From: Polaribacter aquimarinus | Lineage (GTDB): Bacteria > Bacteroidota > Bacteroidia > Flavobacteriales > Flavobacteriaceae | Reading direction: 5' to 3' | Assembly (NCBI RefSeq): GCF_003129485.1 | Contig: NZ_QFFG01000007.1 | Span: forward strand, 62,001-126,000 | Length of the DNA stretch: 64,000 nt | In this document: positions 8,670 through 16,472 of the stretch, piece after piece | Layout: every line of letters starts with the position of its first letter | Numbering within the stretch: position 1 is the first letter of the stretch | Position numbers and translations under genes: made by a program | The notes under the pieces: generated by a model | Told to the model about the DNA's origin: nothing | Database searches by the model: none | What the model saw: only the letters and a program-made list of their open reading frames with translations

Positions 8670-10367
8670 TTACAAAGCTTCCACAAACAAACCTTCATCA
8701 GTTTTAGAAACTTTAGCAACTTCTTTCTTAGTTAAGCCTTTAATGGTTTTATCCCATTTTTTGTTTGATAAACCAGATTGTGTTTTCAATGCTGATAAAT
8801 CAATTTTTTCTGCTTTTGTAATGATTTCTAAAACTGCTTTTTCTTCATCATTCAATTCTACAGAAGGAGCCTTTTTCTCTGGTCTCATTTGCGGAAAAAA
8901 TAGCACTTCTTGTATAGATTGATTATTGGTTAAAAACATAATTAATCGGTCCATACCAATTCCCATTCCAGAAGTTGGAGGCATTCCGTATTCTAATGCA
9001 CGTAAGAAATCTTCATCTATAAACTCAGTAGCTTCATCATCACCTTTTTGCGCTAATTTTAATTGATGCTCAAAACGCTCACGTTGGTCAATTGGGTCAT
9101 TCAATTCAGAATATGCATTGGCAATTTCTTTCCCACAAACCATCAATTCAAAACGTTCTGTTAACTCTGGGTTTGTTCTGTGCTCCTTACAAAGTGGAGA
9201 CATTTCCTTCGGATAATCAGTGATAAAAGTTGGTTGAATGTAGTTTCCTTCACATTTTTCACCAAAAATTTCATCAATCAATTTTCCTTTCCCCATAGTT
9301 TCATCAACTTCGATATTCATCGATTTTGCTGCAGCTCTAATTTCTTCTTCAGTTTTGTTGTAAATATCAAAACCTGTGAATTCTAAAATAGAATCACGCA
9401 TTGAAATTCTCTTATAAGGCGCTTTAAAATTTATTTTATGTTCGCCAAAAGTAGCTTCTGAAGTTCCGTTTACTGCAGTTGCACAATGCTCTAACAAACG
9501 CTCACAGAAATCCATCATCCAGTTGTAATCTTTGTAAGAAACATAGATTTCCATTGCAGTAAATTCTGGATTGTGAGTCCTGTCCATTCCTTCATTTCTA
9601 AAGTTTTTAGAAAACTCATATACACCATCAAAACCACCAACTATTAAACGCTTTAAGTACAATTCGTTAGCAATTCTCATATATAAAGGAATGTCTAAAG
9701 AGTTATGATGCGTTATAAAAGGTCTAGCAGCTGCACCTCCAGGAATTGGTTGTAAAACAGGAGTTTCAACTTCAAAATAACCAGCATCATTGAAAAAAGA
9801 ACGCATCGCATTAAACAGTTTTGTTCTTTTTACAAATACTTCTTTTACGTGCGGATTTACAACCAAATCTGCATAACGTTGTCTGTAACGCAATTCTGGG
9901 TCGTTAAATTCATCATAGGTATTTCCTTCTGTATCAGTTTTTGGTAATGGTAAAGGTTTTAAAGCTTTACTTAGCAATTTAAAATCTGTTACTTTTACTG
10001 TTTTTTCACCAACTTTAGTGGTGAATAGTTCACCTTCTAAACCAATAAAATCACCAATATCTAATAATTTTTTATAAATATCATTGTACAAAGTTTTGTC
10101 ATCACCAGAACAAATTTCATCACGGTTAAAATATACCTGAATTCTCCCTTCACCATCTTGTAACTCAGCAAAAGAAGCTTTTCCTTGAATTCTACGAGAC
10201 ATTAATCTTCCTGCAATAATCACTTTTTTTCCTTCAGAAAAGTCCTGTTTTATTTCTTTTGAATTTGAATTGATTGGAAATAAATCTGCTGGATAAGGGT
10301 TAATGCCCAAATCTCTTAATTTTGATAACTTTTCTCTACGTACAACTTCTTGTTCTGATAATTGCAT
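8670..10367 (-). CDS. lysS: Lysyl-tRNA synthetase, class II
   Basis: A 565-aa class II aminoacyl-tRNA synthetase charging tRNA-Lys. It has an N-terminal OB-fold anticodon-binding domain (about 55-150, with IAGRLMSRRIQGKASFAELQ), motif 1 around FEVETPVLQPIPGGA, motif 2 FRNEGMDRTHNPEFT and motif 3 GMGIGMDRLIMFLT. The C-terminal ~65 residues after the catalytic core (PEKKAPSVELNDEEKAVLE onward) are an extra lysine-rich tail seen in Bacteroidota LysS and absent from E. coli LysS. A minus-strand -7 box lies at 10404-10411, giving a leader of about 30 nt; no T-box or lysine riboswitch precedes it. It is transcribed alone. Confidence 0.96.
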   Translation of the reverse strand: MQLSEQEVVRREKLSKLRDLGINPYPADLFPINSNSKEIKQDFSEGKKVIIAGRLMSRRIQGKASFAELQDGEGRIQVYFNRDEICSGDDKTLYNDIYKKLLDIGDFIGLEGELFTTKVGEKTVKVTDFKLLSKALKPLPLPKTDTEGNTYDEFNDPELRYRQRYADLVVNPHVKEVFVKRTKLFNAMRSFFNDAGYFEVETPVLQPIPGGAAARPFITHHNSLDIPLYMRIANELYLKRLIVGGFDGVYEFSKNFRNEGMDRTHNPEFTAMEIYVSYKDYNWMMDFCERLLEHCATAVNGTSEATFGEHKINFKAPYKRISMRDSILEFTGFDIYNKTEEEIRAAAKSMNIEVDETMGKGKLIDEIFGEKCEGNYIQPTFITDYPKEMSPLCKEHRTNPELTERFELMVCGKEIANAYSELNDPIDQRERFEHQLKLAQKGDDEATEFIDEDFLRALEYGMPPTSGMGIGMDRLIMFLTNNQSIQEVLFFPQMRPEKKAPSVELNDEEKAVLEIITKAEKIDLSALKTQSGLSNKKWDKTIKGLTKKEVAKVSKTDEGLFVEAL

Positions 10368-10403
10368 TTTATTCTATAAATTTCTAATGTTTATTAAAGT
10401 TTG

Positions 10404-10434
10404 CAAAGATACGATGCTTTGAAAGAATAAGCAA
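10404..10434 (-). promoter_or_regulatory. Promoter of lysS
   Basis: On the minus strand TTG (10434-10432), a 20-bp spacer and TATCTTTG (10411-10404) fit the Bacteroidota -33/-7 pattern. It is divergent from the promoter of the small RNA at 10465. Confidence 0.6.
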
Positions 10435-10464
10435 TTGGGATAATTATAAAAAGAAATATATTTA

Positions 10465-10495
10465 TTTGCGAATAATGAAAAACAATGTATATTTG
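10465..10495 (+). promoter_or_regulatory. Promoter of the candidate small RNA
   Basis: TTTG (10465-10468), a 19-bp spacer and TATATTTG (10488-10495) are a near-ideal Bacteroidota promoter. Transcription would start near 10501. Confidence 0.7.
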
Positions 10496-10500
10496 CGCAT

Positions 10501-10609
10501 CACTTTTTGTTAGAGTGATATTAGTTGTGTTGTTTTGGCACTTTCATAAAAGTGTCTTGGTTTTGTTAACCAATGGAAAGCTTCCCTTAGATGGGACGCT
10601 TTTTTTTTT
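10501..10609 (+). ncRNA. Candidate orphan small RNA (~109 nt)
   Basis: A transcript from the promoter at 10465-10495 would fold into successive hairpins and end at a clear terminator. Hairpins: ATCACT/AGTGAT (10499-10504/10514-10519, which may straddle the start site); GGCACTTT/AAAGTGTC (10537-10544/10549-10556, one G-U pair, CATA loop); TTGGTT/AACCAA (10557-10562/10568-10573); terminator AAAGCTTCCC/GGGACGCTTT (10577-10586/10593-10602, one mismatch) followed by ten T residues to 10609. The next gene downstream is on the opposite strand, so it is not a leader of another gene. An open frame of 69 codons overlaps it but would begin inside the -7 box. I do not recognise it as 6S, SRP, tmRNA or RNase P RNA. 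Confidence 0.6.
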
Positions 10610-10618
10610 GCTTTATTT

Positions 10619-10675
10619 TGAAGCTATTTCGAGCTTTTACTGCTTGCTGTCTCGTTCCTCAACGAGCTCAAACAA
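10619..10675 (-). repeat. Dispersed intergenic repeat, family A, copy 2
   Basis: Read on the minus strand it begins TTTGAGCTCGTTGAGGAACG and ends GAAATAGCTTC. The same start and end occur at 45289-45347. It lies in the 340-bp interval between lysS and the DUF456 gene, which otherwise holds the small RNA and the two promoters. Confidence 0.6.
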
Positions 10676-10707
10676 ACCGTTAAATCTGAGATAAACTTGT
10701 TTGCCAG

Positions 10708-11208
10708 CTAAAAGAAATCTCCTTTAAACTTCCAAAATTTAATCATAAAAAGTACAACATAAACAATTGCAATTGAGAACTTAATGGTTGCAGAGGTTAA
10801 GAATCCTAAAAAAGCGCCAAAAGAAGCTTTTAACGCTCTATTGGTATCTTTGCTATCATATAAAAGCTCTCCAATTAAAGCACCAAAGAAAGCACCAATT
10901 AAAATTCCAAATGGAATAGGTGAAAATAAACCTACAATTAGTCCAATAGTTGTTCCGTAAACACCATATTTACTTCCCCCAAAACGTTTGGTACCCATGG
11001 CTGGAATAAAATAATCCAGAATCCAAATAAGAATTGCTACACCTAAAGTAATTCCTAGAAAAGTCCAATTCATTGGGATAATTGAAGTAAAATGCAATAG
11101 TAAAAGTCCAAACCAACCAGTTAACGGACCTGGAAGAATTGGTAAAAAAGAACCAATAATTCCTAATAACACAAAAATAAATCCAAGAAGTAATAAAAAA
11201 ATATCCAT
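10708..11208 (-). CDS. DUF456 family membrane protein
   Basis: A 166-aa protein made almost entirely of hydrophobic segments (about five), rich in Gly and Pro: GSFLPILPGPLTGWFGLL near residue 20, and a Gly-rich GILIGAFFGALIGELLYD near 105. This pattern matches the DUF456 family of inner-membrane proteins of unknown function. The PxLPGP motif and the glycine-zipper-like C-terminal half are the family's conserved parts. It is a single-gene unit on the minus strand. No promoter box of the TAnnTTTG type is clear upstream. Confidence 0.75.
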   Translation of the reverse strand: MDIFLLLLGFIFVLLGIIGSFLPILPGPLTGWFGLLLLHFTSIIPMNWTFLGITLGVAILIWILDYFIPAMGTKRFGGSKYGVYGTTIGLIVGLFSPIPFGILIGAFFGALIGELLYDSKDTNRALKASFGAFLGFLTSATIKFSIAIVYVVLFMIKFWKFKGDFF

Positions 11209-11425
11209 AGTCAGTTTGCTTGTAAGACGAAGATATCGAATGATTGTTACAATTATTTTACTGAAAAAATAAGAGTAATAGACTAAGAAAAGTAATCTTA
11301 CACTATAAAATTAAAGCGTTAGATGTATTAAATATGAAAAAAACTTTTTTATGAAGGGAGAAAAGAACTAGTCATTTATTTGAAATTTAGTACTTTCATG
11401 ATTTCAAATAAAACAGCCCTTTTTA

Positions 11426-12268
11426 ATGAAATCATCAGTACTCGTTTTTATTCTTTTTTTTACAGTTTTTACTTTTTTTTCTCAAGATAAAAATGAGCTT
11501 GCTGCTGTATATTTAAAAAGAGCTCAAAAAAGTTATTCAAGTAATAATTTTGAAAAATCGGAAAGATATCTTGAAAAAGCCAAGGTCTACTTCGAAAGTA
11601 TAAAGACCAAAGAAATGGCTATTTTCGGATCTAAAATTTACTTCGAAAACGGAAAATATGTTAAGGCTAAAGAGTATTTAACCGCTTTTTTTAAACTAAA
11701 TAAAGATAAAAACAATAAGGTTTATAATGATATGCTTTTGTTGTATACAGATACGCTAGATGCAATTGAAAACCCAGATTTATATAAGAAAAAAAAGAGA
11801 ATGATATCTCCTAAAGTTATTTCTGAAGACAAGAATGTAATTAAAGTTGATGGAGATTCTGAAAAGACCAACGAAAACACGGATAAAGAAGAAATTGATA
11901 ATGGTTCTAACGCCATTGTTTCATTTGCTGTTATTGAAAATGTGCCGGTTTTTCCTGGATGTAAGGGAGGGAATTTAGAATTGAAAGAATGTTTTAATAA
12001 TATGGTGCAGGTTCATTTTTCATCTTATTTTGACGCAGATTTACCTAATACACTTGGTTTAACTCGAGGAAAGAAAAAAGTATTTATTGGTTTTTTAATA
12101 GATAAAGAAGGTGTAGTAAAAAGTATACTAGTTAGAGCTCCACATCCTTTACTAGAAAAAGAAGTAATAAGAGTTATGAGTCTTTTGCCCAAAATGAAAC
12201 CAGGAACTCAAAGAGGAAAAAATGTTGGAGTAAAATATTCTATTCCATTTACTTTAATAGTCGATTAG
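11426..12268 (+). CDS. Secreted protein with TPR-like region and TonB C-terminal-like domain
   Basis: A 280-aa protein with a Sec signal peptide (residues 1-19, ending FFSQ). Residues ~24-110 form helical pairs of TPR character (YLKRAQKSYSSNNFEKSERYL). A charged linker follows, and residues ~165-280 resemble the TonB C-terminal fold: VPVFPGCKGG, FIGFLIDKEGVVKSILVRAP, then LLPKMKPGTQRGKNVGVKYSIPF. There is no N-terminal membrane anchor or proline-rich spanner, so it is unlikely to transduce energy like TonB; a periplasmic or surface structural role is inference. It is the first of three adjacent paralogues. No canonical -7 box is clear in the 217-bp upstream gap. Confidence 0.75.
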   Translation: MKSSVLVFILFFTVFTFFSQDKNELAAVYLKRAQKSYSSNNFEKSERYLEKAKVYFESIKTKEMAIFGSKIYFENGKYVKAKEYLTAFFKLNKDKNNKVYNDMLLLYTDTLDAIENPDLYKKKKRMISPKVISEDKNVIKVDGDSEKTNENTDKEEIDNGSNAIVSFAVIENVPVFPGCKGGNLELKECFNNMVQVHFSSYFDADLPNTLGLTRGKKKVFIGFLIDKEGVVKSILVRAPHPLLEKEVIRVMSLLPKMKPGTQRGKNVGVKYSIPFTLIVD

Positions 12269-12315
12269 TCCTTTTAAAAAAATGTAGTAAATTCACTTAA
12301 ATTTAAATTGTATTT

Positions 12316-12840
12316 ATGATAAAGCTAAAATATTTGATTTTATTTTTTGTTATAATTTCTTTGAGTTTTAATGCGCAAGAAAAAGAAATTACAACAGAAA
12401 GTAAGGTAATATCTTTTAAAGAGGTTGATGAAATTCCTGTTTTTCCAAAATGCGAAAATAAAGTTCTAAAAGAAGAGAAGGTAAAATGTTTTAATAGAGG
12501 AATTCAAAAACATTTTGCAATGAGATTTGATCCAAATTTGCTATCAAGTCTTAATTTAGAACCTGGGAAGAAAAGAATTTTTTTAGGTTTTAGAATTGAC
12601 GAAAAAGGAATTGTCGATAATATTAGGGTTAGAGCTCCACACCTTAAGTTAGAGAAAGAGTGTAAGAAAGTATTATCTTCATTACCAAAAATGATACCAG
12701 CTAAATTAAATGGAAAACCAACGGCAACACTATATACTTTTCCATTTACATTAAATATTACGGAAACTGAAGCTCAGAAAAAAGCTAGGTTGAGAAAAGA
12801 AAAAAGAGAAAAAAAAAGACTTGAGAAAAGCAAAATATAA
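12316..12840 (+). CDS. Secreted TonB C-terminal-like protein, paralogue 2
   Basis: A 174-aa protein with a signal peptide (1-20, ending FNAQ) and one TonB-C-like domain (about 35-155). It aligns by eye with the preceding protein: VDEIPVFPKCEN, FLGFRIDEKGIVDNIRVRAP, LSSLPKMIPAKLNGKPTATLYTFPF. The conserved PVFP-x-C motif and a second Cys in the VKCFNRGIQKHF segment suggest a disulphide. The C-terminal ~20 residues are strongly basic (KARLRKEKREKKRLEK). It follows the previous gene by 47 bp and probably belongs to the same unit. Function unknown. Confidence 0.75.
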   Translation: MIKLKYLILFFVIISLSFNAQEKEITTESKVISFKEVDEIPVFPKCENKVLKEEKVKCFNRGIQKHFAMRFDPNLLSSLNLEPGKKRIFLGFRIDEKGIVDNIRVRAPHLKLEKECKKVLSSLPKMIPAKLNGKPTATLYTFPFTLNITETEAQKKARLRKEKREKKRLEKSKI

Positions 12841-12854
12841 GATAACTAAAACTC

Positions 12855-13334
12855 ATGATTTTACGCGTTCTATCTTTTTTTGTAGTATTGTTTTTGATCA
12901 CATCATGTGATAAATTTTCATTTTCAAAAAACAAGAAAAAACAAACTATAGATACTATTGTAGATTTTTCTTCTGTAGATACATATCCATCTTTTCCAGC
13001 TTGTGATTCTATTATAGAGAAAAATAAAAAATCAAATTGCTTTAGAAATACAATTCATAAAAAAATAGCAGAAGAATTGCTAAAACATAAATTTATTGTT
13101 AAAGATTCTATAGACGAAATTGTAATCGTTGGATTAAAAATATTATCTGATGGAATGTTTGTTTTAGATACTGTACAATCTTCAGAAAATTTAAAGCAGC
13201 AATTACCAGAATTAGATAATATACTAAAAGTTTCAATTCTAAAACTACCTAAGGTATATCCAGCAATCAAAAGAGGTATTCCTGTAAAAACAAAATATAA
13301 ATTACCCGTAAGAATTTTATTACAAGATAAATAG
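12855..13334 (+). CDS. Lipoprotein with degenerate TonB C-terminal-like domain, paralogue 3
   Basis: A 159-aa protein starting 14 bp after paralogue 2. It differs in having a lipoprotein signal (FVVLFLITSC, Cys near residue 18) instead of a soluble signal. The same landmarks recur: VDTYPSFPACDS, KSNCFRNTIHKKI, then VGLKILSDGMFV, and a closing LPKVYPAIKRGIPVKTKYKLP. The domain is more diverged than in the other two and lacks the VRAP strand. This suggests one member became anchored in the outer or inner membrane while the other two remain soluble, possibly forming a complex; that is inference. Confidence 0.7.
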   Translation: MILRVLSFFVVLFLITSCDKFSFSKNKKKQTIDTIVDFSSVDTYPSFPACDSIIEKNKKSNCFRNTIHKKIAEELLKHKFIVKDSIDEIVIVGLKILSDGMFVLDTVQSSENLKQQLPELDNILKVSILKLPKVYPAIKRGIPVKTKYKLPVRILLQDK

Positions 13335-13344
13335 ATTTTATATT

Positions 13345-13899
13345 ATGGCATTAACAGAATCAAATGAATTTAAAACCGGAACAGAAGCTCCAGATTTTAC
13401 CTTAATAAATACTATAGATGATAAACATTATGCATTAAGTCAACTAAAAGGAGAAAAAGGAACTGTAATTATGTTTATTTGCAATCATTGTCCGTTTGTA
13501 ATTCATGTAAACGATGAGTTGGTAAAAATGGCAAATAAATACCAACAAAAAGGAATTAATTTTATAGCTATTAGTTCTAATGAAATAGAAAATTACCCAC
13601 AAGATGCACCACATTTAATGAAAAAACTTGCATTAGATTTAAAGTATCCTTTTCCATATTTATATGACGAAACTCAAGAAGTTGCTAAAGCTTACGATGC
13701 TGCATGTACTCCAGATTTTTATGTTTTTGATACAGATTTAAAATCTATTTATCATGGACAATTAGACGACTCTAGACCAGGAAATGGTAAACTAGTTTCT
13801 GGTATAGATTTAAGAAATGTTCTAAATAATTTATTAGAGGGTAAACCTGTTTTAGAAAAACAGCATCCTAGTATGGGGTGTGGAATTAAATGGAAGTGA
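13345..13899 (+). CDS. Thioredoxin-fold (redoxin/AhpC-TSA type) protein
   Basis: A 184-aa cytoplasmic thioredoxin-fold protein. The N-terminal GTEAPDFTLINTIDDKHYALSQ is the standard AhpC/TSA-like opening; the CNHCPF motif (C46, C49) is a redox CxxC at the start of helix 1; the cis-Pro region is CTPDFYVFD; and the C-terminus has HPSMGCGIKWK with an extra Cys. The CNHCPFV variant defines a bacterial family of redoxin-domain proteins of undefined substrate. No signal peptide is present. It follows the TonB-like genes by 10 bp and may be in the same transcript, though it is an ordinary housekeeping family. Confidence 0.85.
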   Translation: MALTESNEFKTGTEAPDFTLINTIDDKHYALSQLKGEKGTVIMFICNHCPFVIHVNDELVKMANKYQQKGINFIAISSNEIENYPQDAPHLMKKLALDLKYPFPYLYDETQEVAKAYDAACTPDFYVFDTDLKSIYHGQLDDSRPGNGKLVSGIDLRNVLNNLLEGKPVLEKQHPSMGCGIKWK

Positions 13900-13999
13900 T
13901 TTGAGGTAATTTGCTAAATTTATACTAGAAAAAGTTGTTTAGAGTCTTTTATTCTATAAGTTAACAAAAAGTATTTTTTTAAGTATAGATAAAAACAAA

Positions 14000-14233
14000 T
14001 TAAGCAATTTCTCCACGATGTGGTTTTAGAGCATCTCTGTAAGTTTTCATATCCCTTTCATCAACAGTTATAAAAGCAGAAAATAACATTTCATTTTTCT
14101 CTTGAATGTCAATTTTATAAAAAACCAAGTTTTCTAAAGTTGCAAATTCTTTTAAATGGATGGTATGATGTTTGGCAGTTTCTTTTGCATCTGGACCTCT
14201 AAAATCCCATAGTAATTTAATTTTTTTTGTCAT
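14000..14233 (-). CDS. Conserved hypothetical protein (77 aa)
   Basis: Small soluble protein with no signal or membrane segment. The sequence is compact and mixed alpha/beta, with two His-rich stretches (KHHTIHLKEF and the C-terminal KPHRGEIA) and a central beta pair (NLVFYKIDIQEKNEMLFSAFITV). It follows thiamine pyrophosphokinase by 13 bp in the same direction, so the two are likely co-transcribed. Similar small proteins next to this kinase are, to my recollection, frequent in Flavobacteriaceae, but I cannot name a domain. Function unknown. Confidence 0.7.
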   Translation of the reverse strand: MTKKIKLLWDFRGPDAKETAKHHTIHLKEFATLENLVFYKIDIQEKNEMLFSAFITVDERDMKTYRDALKPHRGEIA

Positions 14234-14246
14234 TTTTTTTTGATTT

Positions 14247-14852
14247 TTAACGATGGATAAAAATAAATATTTCTCCGCTTTTAAAAGAGATTTCTACTTT
14301 GTCTGTTGTAGCCGTATTTCTTGTTCCTATTCGTTTTCCAAAAGTTAAATTTTCATTATTTAATGAATATTTTAGTCCTTTCGTGTAAATATTTTTGGCT
14401 TCTGGAAAAGGAATTAAAGAAATCATTTTGTTTTTACAATTTGAAATAATTGTGGTTTTGTCTGCTAAAAAATAACGGCTATGATTATCAAAAAAAGTTA
14501 AATTTAATTTTTCTTTCCATAGAATAGAAGTGTGTAAATTACCTAAAAAATGATCTTGTTCTTTTCCGCTTGCGCCATAAATATCAATAGTGTTAAAACC
14601 TTTGTTATATAGAATTTGTAAAACTTTATCAAAATCTGTTAAATCTTGATTTGGAGTTTGAATAACTTCAATATTTTCTGGAATACTGTCCAAAGAATCA
14701 AAATCACCGCAAATAAAGTTTGGAGTAATATTGTGTTCTTTAAAAAATTGATAAGCACCATCTGTTGCACAAATCAAATGGTAATCAGATAATTGAGGAG
14801 GTGATTTTGGTTTTTCTCCGTTGAGTAATAAAAAAACTTTTTTGTCTTTCAT
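14247..14852 (-). CDS. Thiamine pyrophosphokinase
   Basis: A 201-aa enzyme transferring pyrophosphate from ATP to thiamine to make thiamine diphosphate in the cytoplasm. Family motifs are ICATDGAYQFF, the metal-binding ICGDFDSLDSIPE (GDFDSL at 49-54) and the NQDLTDFDKVL segment (68-78). The C-terminal half is the thiamine-binding beta domain (about 110-201). A -7 box lies on the minus strand at 14858-14865, so transcription should start at or beside the ATG; the message is probably leaderless, and there is no room for a TPP riboswitch. It is divergent from mvaD. Confidence 0.9.
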   Translation of the reverse strand: MKDKKVFLLLNGEKPKSPPQLSDYHLICATDGAYQFFKEHNITPNFICGDFDSLDSIPENIEVIQTPNQDLTDFDKVLQILYNKGFNTIDIYGASGKEQDHFLGNLHTSILWKEKLNLTFFDNHSRYFLADKTTIISNCKNKMISLIPFPEAKNIYTKGLKYSLNNENLTFGKRIGTRNTATTDKVEISFKSGEIFIFIHR

Positions 14853-14857
14853 TATAG

Positions 14858-14865
14858 CAAAAATA
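14858..14865 (-). promoter_or_regulatory. -7 promoter box for thiamine pyrophosphokinase
   Basis: TATTTTTG on the minus strand ends 5 bp before the start codon at 14852, predicting a leaderless transcript. Confidence 0.55.
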
Positions 14866-14904
14866 CAAACAAAAACAGGAAAGAGTTTTTACTTCAAATA
14901 GTTT

Positions 14905-14912
14905 TATCTTTG
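14905..14912 (+). promoter_or_regulatory. -7 promoter box for mvaD
   Basis: TATCTTTG matches TAnnTTTG and lies 17 bp upstream of the TTG start of mvaD. Confidence 0.55.
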
Positions 14913-14929
14913 TAACAAATTCTTATACT

Positions 14930-16009
14930 TTGGATACAGATCAGTTTTTAGTAAAATCGGACTTAAATTTTATTCCTAAAGCAACTTATACTTGGCAAAC
15001 TCCGAGTAATATAGCGTTGGTAAAATATTGGGGGAAAAGTAATCCTCAGATTCCAAAAAACACCTCCATTAGTTTTACGCTAAACAATTGTAATACTATT
15101 ACTACTATCGATTTTGAGAAAAAAGAAAAATCTACATATGTAGACTTTGATTTGTTTTTTGAAGGGAAACAAAAAGAAGAGTTTAAACCTAAAATTGCAG
15201 AATTTTTTAAAAGAGTTCAAGAATATTGTCCTTATGTTTTTGAATATAAAATGACAATACATTCAGAAAATTCGTTTCCACATTCAAGTGGAATAGCATC
15301 ATCTGCAAGTGGTTTAAGTGCAATTGCAATGTGTTTAATGAGTTTAGAATCTGAAATTAATCCCGATTTATCAGAAAAAGATATCAATAAAAAAGCCTCT
15401 TTTTTAGCACGTTTAGGTTCTGGAAGTGCAAGTAGAAGTGTAGAAGGACCTCTAGTGGTTTGGGGAAATCACCCAGAAATTAATGGAAGCTCAGATTTAT
15501 TTGGAGTTCAGTTTCCGTATAAAGTACATCCAATTTTCAATGATTATCAAGATGCTATTTTATTGGTAGATAAAGGAGAAAAACAAGTTTCAAGTACTGT
15601 AGGTCATAATTTAATGCATCATCATCCTTATGCAGAAAACCGTTTTCAACAAGCAAATGATAATTTGACTAAAATATCCAAAATCCTCCAAGAAGGAAAC
15701 ATCAAAGAGTTTGTCAAATTGGTAGAAAGTGAAGCCTTAACTTTGCACGCTATGATGCTAACAAGTAACCCCTATTTTATTTTGATGAAACCAAATACTT
15801 TAGAAATTATCAATAGAATTTGGCAATATCGCAATCAAAATGGTAGTAACATTTGTTTCACTTTAGATGCCGGAGCAAATGTACATGTTTTGTATCCGAA
15901 AAATGAAAAAGAAGCTGTAAATCAGTTTATTGAAAGTGAGTTGTCTAAGTACTGTCAGAAAAATCAATATATTTGCGATACTGTTGGTCTTGGAGCAATA
16001 AGATTATAA
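14930..16009 (+). CDS. mvaD: Diphosphomevalonate decarboxylase
   Basis: A 359-aa GHMP-fold enzyme that converts mevalonate diphosphate to isopentenyl diphosphate with ATP. Family landmarks are SNIALVKYWGK (26-36) and the phosphate-binding SSGIASSASGLSAIA loop (about 115-129), then the RLGSGSASRS segment. The start is TTG at 14930: no ATG is available before residue ~110, and the TTG lies at a sensible distance from a -7 box at 14905-14912. The enzyme acts in the mevalonate pathway; mevalonate kinase and a prenyltransferase follow downstream. Flavobacteria use this pathway instead of the MEP pathway. Confidence 0.93.
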   Translation: MDTDQFLVKSDLNFIPKATYTWQTPSNIALVKYWGKSNPQIPKNTSISFTLNNCNTITTIDFEKKEKSTYVDFDLFFEGKQKEEFKPKIAEFFKRVQEYCPYVFEYKMTIHSENSFPHSSGIASSASGLSAIAMCLMSLESEINPDLSEKDINKKASFLARLGSGSASRSVEGPLVVWGNHPEINGSSDLFGVQFPYKVHPIFNDYQDAILLVDKGEKQVSSTVGHNLMHHHPYAENRFQQANDNLTKISKILQEGNIKEFVKLVESEALTLHAMMLTSNPYFILMKPNTLEIINRIWQYRNQNGSNICFTLDAGANVHVLYPKNEKEAVNQFIESELSKYCQKNQYICDTVGLGAIRL

Positions 16010-16026
16010 TTAGTCAAATTTATTTT

Positions 16027-16419
16027 ATGAAAATTAAACTCGTCTTTTTTTTATGTATTGTCGGACTGTCATTAAAAATGAATGCACAAGAAAAGATTTG
16101 GTTAGATGGTAATTTAAAAGAAACCAATCAATCGAGAAGTGTTTTTTACAAAATAGAAAAGTTAGCAGGCAAGAAATCTATCATTTATTTTAAAAACGGA
16201 AATATTTTTAGAAAATATTTTTCTGTAAATAAAAGAAAGAAAGGTAAGTTTGAAGAGTATTATAGTACTGGAGAGTTAAAAACAGTAGGAACCTTCGAAA
16301 ATGATTTAGAGGAAGGTATTTGGAAGACTTATTATAAATCAGGGAAAATTAAAGAAAGAGGTAAATACAAAAACGGAGAAAAGGTTGGAGTTTGGAAGAC
16401 TTTTTACAAGAATCTTTAA
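16027..16419 (+). CDS. Secreted MORN-repeat-like protein
   Basis: A 130-aa protein with a signal peptide (MKIKLVFFLCIVGLSLKMNAQ). The frame is open 54 bp further upstream, overlapping mvaD, but the ATG at 16027 is chosen because it puts the signal peptide at the N-terminus. The second half has MORN-like repeats with the consensus GxYxxGxxxGxWxxYYxxG: YYSTGELKTVGTFENDLEEG, IWKTYYKSGKIKERGKY, VGVWKTFYKN. Such repeats occur in many secreted Bacteroidota proteins of unknown role. It lies between two mevalonate-pathway genes, probably co-transcribed with mvaD, without an obvious part in isoprenoid synthesis. Confidence 0.8.
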   Translation: MKIKLVFFLCIVGLSLKMNAQEKIWLDGNLKETNQSRSVFYKIEKLAGKKSIIYFKNGNIFRKYFSVNKRKKGKFEEYYSTGELKTVGTFENDLEEGIWKTYYKSGKIKERGKYKNGEKVGVWKTFYKNL

Positions 16420-16424
16420 TAACA

Positions 16425-16453
16425 TTTGTTTAACAGAAAATTTCGTATTTTTG
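16425..16453 (+). promoter_or_regulatory. Promoter of mevalonate kinase
   Basis: TTTG (16425-16428), 17-bp spacer and TATTTTTG (16446-16453) match the Bacteroidota consensus. The gene therefore probably has its own promoter in addition to read-through from mvaD. Confidence 0.65.
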
Positions 16454-16472
16454 CATAACTATTGTAAAGAAA

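Noticed and set aside
10485..10694. Plus-strand ORF of 69 codons between lysS and the DUF456 gene
   Set aside because: It starts inside the -7 box of the small RNA promoter and runs through the terminator hairpin and repeat A; composition is not protein-like.
14853..14929. TPP riboswitch for the thiamine pyrophosphokinase gene
   Set aside because: The promoter box is 5 bp from the ATG, leaving no room for an aptamer.
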